Shown here piece after piece: positions 16,560 to 25,816 of a stretch of 34,501 nt of DNA (within the stretch, counting starts at the first letter, position 1; each line of letters starts with the position of its first letter). The notes beneath the pieces are model-generated. The model was not told the DNA's origin and ran no database searches. It saw only the letters and a list, made by a program, of their open reading frames with translations. The position numbers were made by a program, and so were the translations under genes. The stretch is from RI-92 sp037384645 (GTDB lineage: Bacteria; Pseudomonadota; Gammaproteobacteria; UBA6429; Thiohalophilaceae), in contig JARRNT010000054.1 of assembly GCA_037384645.1 (NCBI GenBank), positions 1 through 34,501 of the forward strand, written 5' to 3'.

Positions 16560-18572
16560 TTAGCCGAGCAGGCGTAAAAACGCCTGCTCGTCCAGCAGCG
16601 TCACCCCCAGTTGTTCCGCCTTGGTCGCCTTGGAACCCGGAGTCTCACCGACGACAACGTAATCGGTCTTTTTCGAAACGCTGCCACTGACTTTCGCGCC
16701 CAGCCGCTGTAGTTTCTCCTTGGCCTCTTCCCGGCTCATGCTCGCCAGGGTGCCGGTCAGCACAAAGGTTTTCCCAGCCAGGGGTAGCACTGTCTCTTCC
16801 ATCACTTCGATATCTGGCCAGTGTACGCCAACCTTGCGGAGTTTGGTGATGACCTTCTGGTTGTGCGGTTCATGGAAAAAATGGGCGATACTTTCTGCAA
16901 CGACCGGACCCACATCCGGTACCGCCACCAGGGCATCTTCATCGGCCTGCATGATCGCCTCCAGACTGCCAAAATGCCGGGCGAGCGTGCGTGCCGTGCT
17001 TTCGCCGACCTGGCGAATCCCCAGAGCAAATAAAAACCGGGGCAGGCTCGTTGCCTTACTGTGTTGCAGGGCATCCACGATATTCTGCGCCGATTTTTCC
17101 CCCATGCGTTCCAGTTCAGCCAGTTGCGATACGCTTAAACTGTAGAGATCGGCGACATCACGGATAACATCCTGGTCCACCAGTTGCTCCACCAGTTTTT
17201 CACCCAGGCCCTCGATGTCCATGGCCCGCCTTGAGGCAAAATGCTTGATCGCCTCCTTGCGCTGCGCCGCACAGAACAATCCGCCGGTACAACGCGCAAC
17301 CGCCTCATTCTCCAGTCGTATTACTTCGGAGCCACATACCGGGCATGTCGTCGGCATCACGAATTTTTTTGCGTTCTTCGGCCGCTTTGATAAAACGGCG
17401 CTGACCACCTCGGGGATCACATCCCCGGCCCGCCTGACAATGACAGTGTCATGGATCCGGATATCCTTGCGTTCGATTTCATCCTGGTTATGCAAAGTGG
17501 CATTGGTGACGGTGACTCCGCCGACGAAAACCGGCTCCAGGCGTGCCACGGGCGTCAGCGCCCCGGTTCGGCCGACCTGTACCTCGATCGCCAGCAACCT
17601 GGTCATTTCTTCCTGCGCGGCAAACTTATGCGCAATCGCCCAGCGTGGCGCCCGCGAGACGAAACCCAGCGTTTCCTGCTGGCCAAGATCATCGACTTTA
17701 TACACGACACCATCGATATCGTAATCCAGCCCATCCCGCTTGCGTTCCATATCATGATAGTAGGCAAGACAGCCTGCTACACCGTCTACATGCCTGATCT
17801 CCGGATTGGTACGCAGCCCCCAGTCTCGTAATTGTGCCAGGATCTTCAAGTGCGAATCTGGCAACGCGCCATCCTCCACTACACCTACTGCATAGGCATA
17901 AAACGTCAACGGCCGGCTCGCGGTGATACGTGAGTCCAGCTGACGCAGGGATCCGGCCGCGGCATTACGCGGGTTGGCAAAGGACTTTTCACCCTTTTGC
18001 CGTTGTGCGGCATTGAGTTTCTCGAAGCCGGAGCGGCTCATGATCACTTCACCCCGCACTTCCAGCACCCGCGGATAGTCTTTGCCCACGAGTTTCAGCG
18101 GGATCGCATCGATGGTACGCACATTCTGGGTCACGTCCTCGCCTGTAGTACCATCACCGCGTGTAGCACCACGAACCAGTACCCCCTGTTCATACAGCAG
18201 ACTGATGGCGAGTCCGTCCAGTTTGGGTTCAGCGGTATAGGATATCTGCTCAACCTGCAGTCTTTCCCGTGCCCGTCGGTCGAAACCCTGAACTTCGTCC
18301 TCGTCAAAGGCGTTATTCAACGACAACATCGGAACGCGGTGTTTGACCTCGGCAAATTCGCTGAGCGGTGTGGCACCCACGCGCTGTGTCGGCGATTCCG
18401 GTACGATCAGTTCGGGATGTGCTTGTTCGAGGCTTTGCAGTTCGCGCAGCAGGCGATCATATTCACTATCGGGAATTTCCGGGGCATCGAGGACGTAATA
18501 GAGATAATTATGGTGATTGATGTCTTCCCGCAGCCGGGCGGCACGCTGGGCAATATTTTGATTCACTGGCAT
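16560..18572 (-). CDS. ligA: NAD-dependent DNA ligase LigA
   Basis: 670 residues, full length. Order: Ia domain (1-70, with HNYLYYVLDAPEIPDSEYD), adenylation domain with the nucleophile K117 in AEPKLDG and GDGTTGEDVT, OB fold (about 320-400), a four-cysteine zinc finger (CPVCG, then C and C in ARCTGGLFC), helix-hairpin-helix repeats (about 445-580, including DVGPVVAESI) and a C-terminal BRCT domain (about 590-670, GKTFVLTGTLASMSREEA). It seals nicks in replication and repair with NAD+ as cofactor. It is the third gene of smc-zipA-ligA, a common gammaproteobacterial order, starting 18 bp after zipA. Its last codons form a strong hairpin (16565-16590). Confidence 0.98.
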   Translation of the reverse strand: MPVNQNIAQRAARLREDINHHNYLYYVLDAPEIPDSEYDRLLRELQSLEQAHPELIVPESPTQRVGATPLSEFAEVKHRVPMLSLNNAFDEDEVQGFDRRARERLQVEQISYTAEPKLDGLAISLLYEQGVLVRGATRGDGTTGEDVTQNVRTIDAIPLKLVGKDYPRVLEVRGEVIMSRSGFEKLNAAQRQKGEKSFANPRNAAAGSLRQLDSRITASRPLTFYAYAVGVVEDGALPDSHLKILAQLRDWGLRTNPEIRHVDGVAGCLAYYHDMERKRDGLDYDIDGVVYKVDDLGQQETLGFVSRAPRWAIAHKFAAQEEMTRLLAIEVQVGRTGALTPVARLEPVFVGGVTVTNATLHNQDEIERKDIRIHDTVIVRRAGDVIPEVVSAVLSKRPKNAKKFVMPTTCPVCGSEVIRLENEAVARCTGGLFCAAQRKEAIKHFASRRAMDIEGLGEKLVEQLVDQDVIRDVADLYSLSVSQLAELERMGEKSAQNIVDALQHSKATSLPRFLFALGIRQVGESTARTLARHFGSLEAIMQADEDALVAVPDVGPVVAESIAHFFHEPHNQKVITKLRKVGVHWPDIEVMEETVLPLAGKTFVLTGTLASMSREEAKEKLQRLGAKVSGSVSKKTDYVVVGETPGSKATKAEQLGVTLLDEQAFLRLLG
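16565..16590. terminator. 10-bp perfect hairpin inside the last codons of ligA, between convergent pilE and ligA
   Basis: CGAGCAGGCG (16565-16574) pairs perfectly with CGCCTGCTCG (16581-16590) around TAAAAA. It lies 15 nt after the pilE stop and within the final ten codons of ligA. Neither side has a long U-tract. The position suggests a bidirectional transcript-end structure shared by the pilin operon and ligA. Confidence 0.55.
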
Positions 18573-18590
18573 GACAATACTTTAGTTGAC

Positions 18591-19376
18591 TCAGGTTTGT
18601 CGCCGCTGCAGTTGTGTCATTTTCTGTTTAAACCGGAAGGCCTCGATCTTTTCCTTGAGATGGCCAATCGTCTGCCTGGTCAGAACGCTGCGAGTTTCAT
18701 CGCAGAGTTCAGCGTCCAATAACTGTGCCAGCTTGTGGCCGATATCTACCAGGGTATCAAATGCTTCACGCGCCTCAACCGGCGCGGGTAAATGCAAATA
18801 CAGCACCAGCCCGGGTGTGCTGATCGTTTTTATTTGTTCCGCATCAAATGTTCCAGGTTCGAGAATATTCGCCAGTCCCAGCAAGACCTGCTGGTAACCC
18901 TGCCCATCCTTGACCATATAGCGGTATATACCATCGTCCTTGAGCACCAGCCCCACTGTCCTGACTGCCCGCTCGATGGAGTCGCCCTGAATCGCCGTGC
19001 CTTTCCGGCCCATAATCGTCAGGGGAATAAACAGTTGCTCGCCAGCCGGGGCAATCTGTTCACTACTTAGCTCAATAATGACCGATGATTCTTCCGGGCT
19101 AAATTCTTCGCGCCCACGCTCTGGAATAATCGTTTCCAGCTGATCCAGCTCACCAGGATCAATCTCCGGCATGCGTGGAGTTTGCACTTCCTGGGTCTGG
19201 GTGAAATCCGGTGCGTTATCGCGTTGCAGGCGACTACGGATGTTTTCCCAAAGTCCGGAGAATAATGACTTGCGGCGCGAATACACGTCATCACGCACCA
19301 GGCCGCGACGACTGAACAGGTAAATCAGCAGGATGATGATACAACCGATAAGTAACAGGGACACACGTAACGCCAT
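18591..19376 (-). CDS. zipA: cell division protein ZipA
   Basis: 261 residues. A single N-terminal membrane anchor (about 4-22, VSLLLIGCIIILLIYLFS) is followed by a charged linker (about 25-115; shorter than in E. coli ZipA, 328 residues) without the long Pro/Gln-rich repeat. The C-terminal FtsZ-binding domain is about 118-255, with LFIPLTIMGRKGTAIQGDSI, GIYRYMVKDGQGYQQ and FDTLVDIGHKLAQLL. ZipA tethers FtsZ to the inner membrane at the septum. Direction and neighbours (smc upstream, ligA downstream) agree with the family's usual context. A GAGCA-C-TGCTC inverted repeat overlaps the AGGAG ahead of the start. Confidence 0.92.
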   Translation of the reverse strand: MALRVSLLLIGCIIILLIYLFSRRGLVRDDVYSRRKSLFSGLWENIRSRLQRDNAPDFTQTQEVQTPRMPEIDPGELDQLETIIPERGREEFSPEESSVIIELSSEQIAPAGEQLFIPLTIMGRKGTAIQGDSIERAVRTVGLVLKDDGIYRYMVKDGQGYQQVLLGLANILEPGTFDAEQIKTISTPGLVLYLHLPAPVEAREAFDTLVDIGHKLAQLLDAELCDETRSVLTRQTIGHLKEKIEAFRFKQKMTQLQRRQT

Positions 19377-19463
19377 TACGAGCAGTGCTCCTGAATATGA
19401 GTTAACTGTCTGTATTTAACTATTACGTTCCAACCCTTTTTCATGCCGGAACCTGCCGTGGCG

Positions 19464-22400
19464 CTAGACCGCCGCCAGTTTCACTGCCTCATCGACATCC
19501 ACGGCGACCAGCCGGGATACACCCGGTTCATGCATGGTAACACCGGCGAGGTGATGGGCAATCTCCATGGTAATCTTGTTATGCGTAATGAAGATAAATT
19601 GAACCCTGTCCGACATGTGCTGAAGCATGTCACAAAAACGCCCGACATTGGCATCATCCAGTGGTGCATCCACCTCGTCAAGCATACAAAACGGGGCAGG
19701 ATTGAGCTGAAAAATGGAAAATACCAGGGCCACGGCGGTCAGGGCCTTTTCACCGCCGGACAATAAATGGATCGTGCTGTTGCGTTTGCCGGGCGGACGC
19801 GCCATTACCGTGATCCCGGTATCCAGGATATCGTCACTGGTCATCTCCAGATAGGCATGGCCGCCACCGAACAGGCGCGGGAATAATTCCTTTACGCCAC
19901 TGTTAACCTTTTCGATGGTTTCGTTGAAGCTGTCGATCTTGGCAATGGCATCTTCCAGGGTCTTGAGTGCTTCCATCAGGTCGGCGTGCTGCTCGTCCAG
20001 GTATTTCTTGCGCTCGGACTGCTGCTCAAACTCCTCAATGGCGGCCAGATTGATCGCGCCCAGGCGCTGGATCTTGCGCTCGATACTCTCCAGGTTTTCC
20101 TGCCAGCTGGTTTCACTGGCACCTTCCGGCAGCTCATTAATCAGCGTATTAAGCTCAAATCCGGCATTGGTCACCGACTCCTGCACGGTTTGACGTCGGA
20201 CCTTGACTTCCTGCCAGCCGATGCGCACTTCTTCGAGTTCACTGCGCACCAGCTGTACTGATTCTTCCGCCTTGCCGCGCTGTTCTTCCAGCTCGCGATG
20301 GGATTGATCAATATCCTGCAGGCTGTCGCGGGCGCCGCTCAGTTCGTTTTCAACATCAACCCGCGTTTTAAGCAAACCGGCCAGTTCCTCTTTCATTTGC
20401 TCCAGCGGTTGCTCGGCTTCCTTAATCGCTGCCTGCAATTCTTCACGACGCTCGTTCAACTGCGACTGTTGACTATCAATGCGTTGTAATGCCTGTTGCG
20501 TGGAATTGAGTTCTGTCCGCAGGGTTTCGGCGCGCAGACGCATTTGCTGGGCCTGTTCACGCGCGGATTGCGCGGCCTGGCGTGATTCGCCCAGGCTTTT
20601 GAGCAGGCTGTCACGCTGTTGCGAGAGCTCCTGCTTGCGCCGGTCATGCCCACCGATCAGTTCCTGGGCCTGTTCGCGCCGGGACCGGGCCTCGGTGATA
20701 GCCTCGCGGGCCTTGTCCATCTGGCTGTGGACTTCACCTTGATCATGCTGTAATTGCTCGATACGGGACTGGGTTTGTTCGTAGCGGGCACGCAAGGCGC
20801 TGGTACGCGCATTGAGTTCATTGTGCTGGCGATTGGCTTCCTGTAATTCTGACTGCAGACCGTCACGTGTCTGTTCCAGTTGCTTGAGTGACTCCTGCAT
20901 CGACTGGCGCTGAGCCTGCAGGTTGTGGATGGCATCATTGAGTTCGCTGATGGACTGGTTGAGCGACTTGATCTCCTGCTCGCGTTGCAACACGCCACTG
21001 TGGGTTTCTTCCTGTTTACTGACTCGTAACCAGCCCTGCCCCAGCCAGATCCCGTCACGGGTCACAACCGATTCATGCCGATCCAGGTTGGTTCGCAGGT
21101 TAAGCGCCTCATCCAGCGACTCCACCGCATAGACACCATCAATCTGCACCGGCATGGGTCCGCTGGAACGTACCTTGCTCGCAAGCGATGGCGCCTTGTT
21201 GTACTGGACATCTGATGTCTTGCTGTTTTCCAGCAGGGTGAGCTGCCCCTGATCAAATGCCTTGATATTCTCGAACAGGGCATCCAGGTTTTCGACACAA
21301 ACCGCCTCGAGGTTAGCGCCAAGAACACATTCCACCGCGCGTTCCCAGCCACTTTCCACTTCCAGCATTTCCGCCAGACGCTTGGCATCATCCAGGTGTT
21401 GACTCTGCAGCCAGTTCTTCACACCCTCCTGATGCTTGCCCAGGGCAGCCTGTTGCAGCGCAGTCAATGACGCGTGCTGGGCACGCAGGCCCTGCAGGTT
21501 TTCCTGCTGTTGCTCATATTCGCTGCTGCATTGCTGCAGCTGTTCCCGCAGACCACTGATCTCGCCCTGCGTGTGCTGTAACGCCTCCTGTTTTTGCGCC
21601 AGCGCCTGAGCCTGTGAATCCAGTTGCGACTGCAAGCCATTCAGTTCATTTTCCAGCTCGGTGTTGCGGTGCTTGTCCAGCTCTTCGCCCAGGCGGGTCT
21701 TGCGCTGATCCAGTTGCATTAATTGCTGTTCCAGCTGTTGAATACGGGCCGATTCCACTTCGACCTCGCGTGCCGGTTCCGCCGCCTGCTGGGTAAACTG
21801 TTCCCATTCCTGTTGCCAGCCCTGCATCGCCTGCTCGGCCTGTTGTAAGGCCTGACTGGTATCGCGCTCGGCAACCTGAGTCTGTTCCAACGACGGCTCG
21901 ATGGATTCCAGCTCCTGTTTGAGCTGGGCGATGCGCTGTTGATCGGTACTCAGATGGGCCTGGGCCTCGTTCAAATCCTTTTCCAGCTGGGCCAGGTCGT
22001 TTTGTTGTTGCTGACGCCGCTCGCGCGTGTGCTGAATAGACTGTTCGATCCGCGCGATATCCGAACCCACGCTGTAGTAACGGCTTTGAATCTTGTTGAA
22101 GGTCTCGTTGGCTTCGGCCAGGGCTTCGCGCTGCTTCTCAATATCCGTTTCGATCGCGCGTTGCTGGGCACGCGCGGCTTCCAGCGCGGTCTCCTTGTCG
22201 CGAATCGAGGACTCGACCTGCTGCGCGTTTTCATTCAATGATTTCCAGCGCAGGGACTGCAACTGGGCGCCGACCAGGCGTTCCTCTTCCTTCAGGACCT
22301 TGTAGCGCTCGGCGGCCTTGGCCTGGCGCTGCAGGTGGTTGATTTGTTTTTCCAGTTCTTCGCGCAGGTCGTTGAGCCGATCCAGGTTGTCGCGGGTATG

Positions 22401-22955
22401 CCGGATACGGGTTTCGGTCTCCTTGCGCCGTTCCTTATACTTGGAAATCCCGGCCGCTTCTTCCAGGAAAATGCGCAGCTCTTCGGGTTTGGCCTCGATG
22501 ATCCGTGAGATGGTGCCCTGTTCGATGATGGCGTAACTGCGCGGCCCCAGGCCGGTCCCCAGGAAGATGTCGGTGATGTCGCGCCGACGGCAACGCACCC
22601 CGTTCAAAAAATAGTGCGACTGGCCGTCGCGGCTGACCGTGCGCTTGATCGCGATTTCGTTGTAGTTAGCCCATTGCCCGCCCAGTTTGCCCTCTGTGTT
22701 GTCGAACACCAGTTCCACCGAGGCCTGGCCCACGGGCTTGCGGGTATTGGAGCCATTGAACACCACGTCGGCCATGGAATCACCACGCAACTGTTTGGCC
22801 GAAGTTTCGCCCATGACCCAGCGCACAGCATCAATGACATTGGACTTGCCGCAGCCATTGGGGCCGACAATACCAATGAGTTCACTGGGGAGCTGAACGG
22901 TGGTCGGGTCAACAAAGGATTTGAAACCCGCAAGTTTAAGCTTTCGCAAACGCAT
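19464..22955 (-). CDS. smc: chromosome segregation protein Smc
   Basis: 1163 residues from the ATG at 22955; an in-frame TTG at 22964 is possible but less likely. The Walker A motif GPNGCGKS is residues 31-38. Two long heptad coiled coils (about 170-490 and 660-1000), full of Gln, Glu, Leu and Arg, flank a globular hinge (about 500-650, including EVESGWERAVECVLGANLEA). The C-terminal half-head has the signature LSGGEKALTAVAL and Walker B FCMLDEVDAPLDDANV. Smc forms the condensin ring with ScpA and ScpB, which are encoded 16 kb to the left. It is the only copy in the window and heads smc-zipA-ligA. Confidence 0.97.
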   Translation of the reverse strand: MRLRKLKLAGFKSFVDPTTVQLPSELIGIVGPNGCGKSNVIDAVRWVMGETSAKQLRGDSMADVVFNGSNTRKPVGQASVELVFDNTEGKLGGQWANYNEIAIKRTVSRDGQSHYFLNGVRCRRRDITDIFLGTGLGPRSYAIIEQGTISRIIEAKPEELRIFLEEAAGISKYKERRKETETRIRHTRDNLDRLNDLREELEKQINHLQRQAKAAERYKVLKEEERLVGAQLQSLRWKSLNENAQQVESSIRDKETALEAARAQQRAIETDIEKQREALAEANETFNKIQSRYYSVGSDIARIEQSIQHTRERRQQQQNDLAQLEKDLNEAQAHLSTDQQRIAQLKQELESIEPSLEQTQVAERDTSQALQQAEQAMQGWQQEWEQFTQQAAEPAREVEVESARIQQLEQQLMQLDQRKTRLGEELDKHRNTELENELNGLQSQLDSQAQALAQKQEALQHTQGEISGLREQLQQCSSEYEQQQENLQGLRAQHASLTALQQAALGKHQEGVKNWLQSQHLDDAKRLAEMLEVESGWERAVECVLGANLEAVCVENLDALFENIKAFDQGQLTLLENSKTSDVQYNKAPSLASKVRSSGPMPVQIDGVYAVESLDEALNLRTNLDRHESVVTRDGIWLGQGWLRVSKQEETHSGVLQREQEIKSLNQSISELNDAIHNLQAQRQSMQESLKQLEQTRDGLQSELQEANRQHNELNARTSALRARYEQTQSRIEQLQHDQGEVHSQMDKAREAITEARSRREQAQELIGGHDRRKQELSQQRDSLLKSLGESRQAAQSAREQAQQMRLRAETLRTELNSTQQALQRIDSQQSQLNERREELQAAIKEAEQPLEQMKEELAGLLKTRVDVENELSGARDSLQDIDQSHRELEEQRGKAEESVQLVRSELEEVRIGWQEVKVRRQTVQESVTNAGFELNTLINELPEGASETSWQENLESIERKIQRLGAINLAAIEEFEQQSERKKYLDEQHADLMEALKTLEDAIAKIDSFNETIEKVNSGVKELFPRLFGGGHAYLEMTSDDILDTGITVMARPPGKRNSTIHLLSGGEKALTAVALVFSIFQLNPAPFCMLDEVDAPLDDANVGRFCDMLQHMSDRVQFIFITHNKITMEIAHHLAGVTMHEPGVSRLVAVDVDEAVKLAAV

Positions 22956-23082
22956 GGGCGTCAAAGATACAGGATCCCAGATTGATCAGACAAGATTGAC
23001 ATCACAGACAAACTAGCTTCCATCGCCGGTCAGTTAAAATTGCGACTTGTCCTCGTCCCGCGGCTCCGTTATCTTTCGCCCC

Positions 23083-23472
23083 ATGCCAAGCCAGCCATCC
23101 AAAGACCTCGAAACCTTCGACAACCCGATGCCGGAGCGGGATTACACCATCCGCATCGATGTGCCGGAGTTCACCTGCCTGTGCCCCAAAACCGGGCAGC
23201 CGGATTTCGCCACGCTCAAGCTCGAATACGTCCCGGACCAGCGTTGCGTCGAACTGAAATCACTCAAGCTCTACGTCTGGTCCTACCGCGACGAGGGCGC
23301 CTTCCATGAGGCGGTGACCAATCGCATCCTGGATGATCTGGTCAAGGCCACCCAACCCCGTTTCATGCGCCTGACCGCCGAATTCAACGTGCGTGGCGGC
23401 ATTTACACCACGGTGGTGGCCGAACATCGCGCCCCCGACTGGCAGTCCCCCCCGCCGGTGACCCTGCCCTGA
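23083..23472 (+). CDS. queF: NADPH-dependent 7-cyano-7-deazaguanine reductase QueF (unimodular)
   Basis: 129 residues, starting at the ATG at 23083 (MPSQPSKDLETFDNP); the 12-residue upstream extension has no support. The protein is the short, single-domain QueF type. The catalytic cysteine is in FTCLCPKTGQPDF (about 36-48) and the NADPH-binding signature is ELKSLKLYVWSYRDEG (about 62-77), followed by FHEAVTNRI. It reduces preQ0 to preQ1 in queuosine biosynthesis. It is divergent from smc across 127 bp and is followed after 16 bp by the reading frame of the sugar kinase. Confidence 0.97.
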   Translation: MPSQPSKDLETFDNPMPERDYTIRIDVPEFTCLCPKTGQPDFATLKLEYVPDQRCVELKSLKLYVWSYRDEGAFHEAVTNRILDDLVKATQPRFMRLTAEFNVRGGIYTTVVAEHRAPDWQSPPPVTLP

Positions 23473-23488
23473 GCCCCGCGAGTCCGCC

Positions 23489-24805
23489 ATTACCGGATTA
23501 GCCCACACTAATATATATGTCGGTATCGATGTCGGTACCTCCGGGATCCGCGCCTTTGCCATCGATGACCAGCAAGCGGTCATCAGCGAGCAGCGCCTCG
23601 CCCTGCCGTTACCTGTACAGAATGTGGCCAGGCGAGAGCAGGACCCAAGCATCTGGTGGACCACCTGCCGCGAGGTCCTCAACGGCTTGCTACAACATCT
23701 CGACCGCCGGGCAGTGCGTGCCATTGCCATCGACGGCACCTCCGGCACGGTCCTGCTGACCGACCACCAGGGCCAGCCGCTGACCCCGGCCCTGATGTAT
23801 AACGATGCCCGTGCCAGCGAACAACTGGCCCGCGTTCAGGCCGTCGCCCCCGCCGACAGCGCCGCCAATGCCGTGACCGCCGGTCTGCCCAAGATCCTGT
23901 GGCTGGCGGAGCATACGCAGGGGCGCCCGGTCACCCATGTCATGCACCAGGCCGACTGGCTGAGCTTTCAACTGACACGACGTGCCGGTATCAGCGACAG
24001 CAACAATTGCCTGAAAAGCGGCTATGACCCCGAGGCGCGGAGCTGGCCGGGATGGATCAAGCAACTGGGCATCCCGCTGAGCTGGTTCCCGCGCGTGTTG
24101 GCACCGGGTCAGCCACTGGGCGTAATCGATACCGGGGTTGCCGACGTGCTGGGCCTGGGGAAAGAAGTACTGATCGTCAGTGGCACCACGGATTCCACCG
24201 CTGCCATCATCGCCACGGGTGCAGAACAGGTCGGCGATGCCATTACCTCACTCGGTTCGACCCTGGTCTGTAAGATCATCAGTGACAAGCCGGTATTCGC
24301 CAGTGACTATGGCATTTACAGTCAGCCGTTTGGCGACAACTGGCTGGTCGGCGGCGGTTCCAACAGCGGCGGCGCCGTATTGCGTCAGTATTTCACCGAC
24401 ATGCAGATGCAATACTTGAGTGAAAAACTGGACCCGATGCACGATACCGGACTCGATTATTATCCCTTGCCTGGCATTGGCGAACGTTTTCCGGTCAACG
24501 ACCCATCGCTGCCGCCGCGCCTGTCACCACGCCCCGAGGACGATGTGCAATTTTTCCAGGGCTTGTTAGAAGGCATCGCGCGAATCGAATACAATGGCTA
24601 CCGATTATTGCATGAACTGGGGGCACCTTATCCGGCCTCGGTGCGCAGCGTCGGTGGCGGCGCAACAAACCGGGCCTGGAGCCTGATCCGTTCGCGCCTG
24701 TTACAAACCAGTATGTTTGAAGTCGAGCATAGCGAAGCGGCCTATGGCAGCGCCTTATTAGCCAAACAAGGATTCACAACATGGCAAAACCCGACAACCC
24801 CGTAA
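23489..24805 (+). CDS. FGGY-family carbohydrate kinase, D-ribulose kinase-like, with no standard start codon
   Basis: The frame from the TGA at 23459-23461 onwards encodes a full FGGY kinase, including NIYVGIDVGTSGIRAFAIDD, the N-terminal ATP-phosphate loop. No ATG, GTG or TTG occurs in frame before that loop. The only near-cognate candidates are ATT at 23489 and ATA at 23513, and the first GTG (23624) would cut off the active-site loop. Later motifs are IDGTSGTVLL, PALMYNDARA, VSGTTDSTAA (catalytic Asp) and VGGGSNSGG / SVGGGATNRAW. The pattern resembles plant and cyanobacterial XK-1 D-ribulose kinases more than xylulokinase or glycerol kinase. The 3' end overlaps cysZ by 25 bp. Start 23489 is a guess (438 residues). 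Confidence 0.82.
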   Translation: MTGLAHTNIYVGIDVGTSGIRAFAIDDQQAVISEQRLALPLPVQNVARREQDPSIWWTTCREVLNGLLQHLDRRAVRAIAIDGTSGTVLLTDHQGQPLTPALMYNDARASEQLARVQAVAPADSAANAVTAGLPKILWLAEHTQGRPVTHVMHQADWLSFQLTRRAGISDSNNCLKSGYDPEARSWPGWIKQLGIPLSWFPRVLAPGQPLGVIDTGVADVLGLGKEVLIVSGTTDSTAAIIATGAEQVGDAITSLGSTLVCKIISDKPVFASDYGIYSQPFGDNWLVGGGSNSGGAVLRQYFTDMQMQYLSEKLDPMHDTGLDYYPLPGIGERFPVNDPSLPPRLSPRPEDDVQFFQGLLEGIARIEYNGYRLLHELGAPYPASVRSVGGGATNRAWSLIRSRLLQTSMFEVEHSEAAYGSALLAKQGFTTWQNPTTP

Positions 24806-25527
24806 ATCACTCCGTCAGCGGCTTTAGCTACCTGTTCAAAGGCCTGGGCCTGCTGGGCAAACCCGGCGTTAAACGCTTTGTGATCATCCCGCTGCTGCTC
24901 AACATCGTCCTGTTTGCTTTGCTGATCTGGCTGGCCGGTGACTACTTTAATCAATTGATTAATTATCTGTTATCTCAACTACCGGGCTGGCTGGAGTGGC
25001 TGAGCAAGGTCCTCTGGCTGCTGTTCGCCATGCTCGCCGGTTTGATCATGTTCTTCACTTTCTCGTTTATCGCCAACCTGGTGGGAGCCCCCTTTAACAG
25101 TTACCTCGCCGCTGCAGTGGAAAAACACCTGACCGGCACCAACCCGGTGAGCAACGAACGCAATTTCTGGGCGGAATTCGGCATCATGGTCCTGAGCGAA
25201 TTAAAGAAATGGGGCTACTACGCGCTATGGGCCATTCCCCTGTTTATCATCTCCTGGTTCATCGCGCCCATCGCACCCTTCCTGTGGTTTATCTTCGGCG
25301 CCTGGATGTTCAGCATCGAATACCTCGACTATCCCATGGGTAACTACGGCCTCACCTTCTCCGACATCCGCAAACAGATCTCGAAAAAACGCATGCTGTC
25401 CCTCAGCTTCGGCAGCGCCGTCACCCTGGCCACCATGATCCCGGTTTTTAATTTTATCGTGATGCCAGTGGCGGTCGCCGGGGCGACGGCCATGCGGGTA
25501 GATCGGTTTCCAATGTCGAAGCAATAG
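24781..25527 (+). CDS. cysZ: sulfate transporter CysZ
   Basis: 248 residues. VSGFSYLFKGLGLLGKPGVKRFVIIPLLLNIVLF (about 14-47) is the family's N-terminal amphipathic and first membrane segment. Further hydrophobic segments are at about 75-100, 145-180 and 205-235. The loop FSFIANLVGAPFNSYLAAAVE (about 95-115) and the later YPMGNYGLTFSDIR also match EI24/CysZ. CysZ is a high-affinity sulfate importer for cysteine synthesis. It overlaps the kinase gene, so it is translationally linked to it, although no metabolic link is obvious. It converges on the gene at 25817 across an intergenic repeat. Confidence 0.93.
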   Translation: MAKPDNPVNHSVSGFSYLFKGLGLLGKPGVKRFVIIPLLLNIVLFALLIWLAGDYFNQLINYLLSQLPGWLEWLSKVLWLLFAMLAGLIMFFTFSFIANLVGAPFNSYLAAAVEKHLTGTNPVSNERNFWAEFGIMVLSELKKWGYYALWAIPLFIISWFIAPIAPFLWFIFGAWMFSIEYLDYPMGNYGLTFSDIRKQISKKRMLSLSFGSAVTLATMIPVFNFIVMPVAVAGATAMRVDRFPMSKQ

Positions 25528-25579
25528 TTTTTTAACGTTATCTTTCGCCTTTGAGATATATTCCTGACGATGCTATCCC

Positions 25580-25690
25580 CATCCCGGAACATCCGAAGGA
25601 TGTATCCGGAATCCGACCAGAACCTGAAGGATTCAGGAAGTACTTAATGCGAACCGTAAAACGTAGGAAGTACCTGATGAACTTGCCCCG
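25580..25690 (+). repeat. dispersed hairpin repeat, copy A, downstream of cysZ
   Basis: The first 61 nt (25580-25640) match the reverse complement of 34322-34382 at 48 positions, including an unbroken TATCCGGAATCCGACCAGAACC shared by both copies (22 nt, given here by its ends: 25603-25624). The first hairpin is CCGGAACATCC - GAA - GGATGTATCCGG with one bulged A. The second is CCTGAA - GGA - TTCAGG. An imperfect 15-nt direct repeat follows (25635-25649 and 25665-25679). The element starts 53 nt after the cysZ stop in the sense direction. The 87-codon open frame over it is repeat-encoded, in the manner of the phantom proteins translated from such repeats, and is not called a gene. Confidence 0.8.
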
Positions 25691-25816
25691 CAGTTTCTGG
25701 TCGCGCTGCTACAAAGCAAACCTGTTGCACCAACAAGGGAATAAAACCACGCCCACACTGTCAACTGCAATGGTTTTATCCAGACAGATTCCAAAAGCTT
25801 CCATTCGCATATAGGT

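Noticed and set aside
25551..25814. 87-codon plus-strand open frame after cysZ
   Set aside because: It is translated from the hairpin repeat and its direct repeats (RKYLM appears twice), as is typical for phantom proteins from dispersed repeats; no ribosome-binding site.
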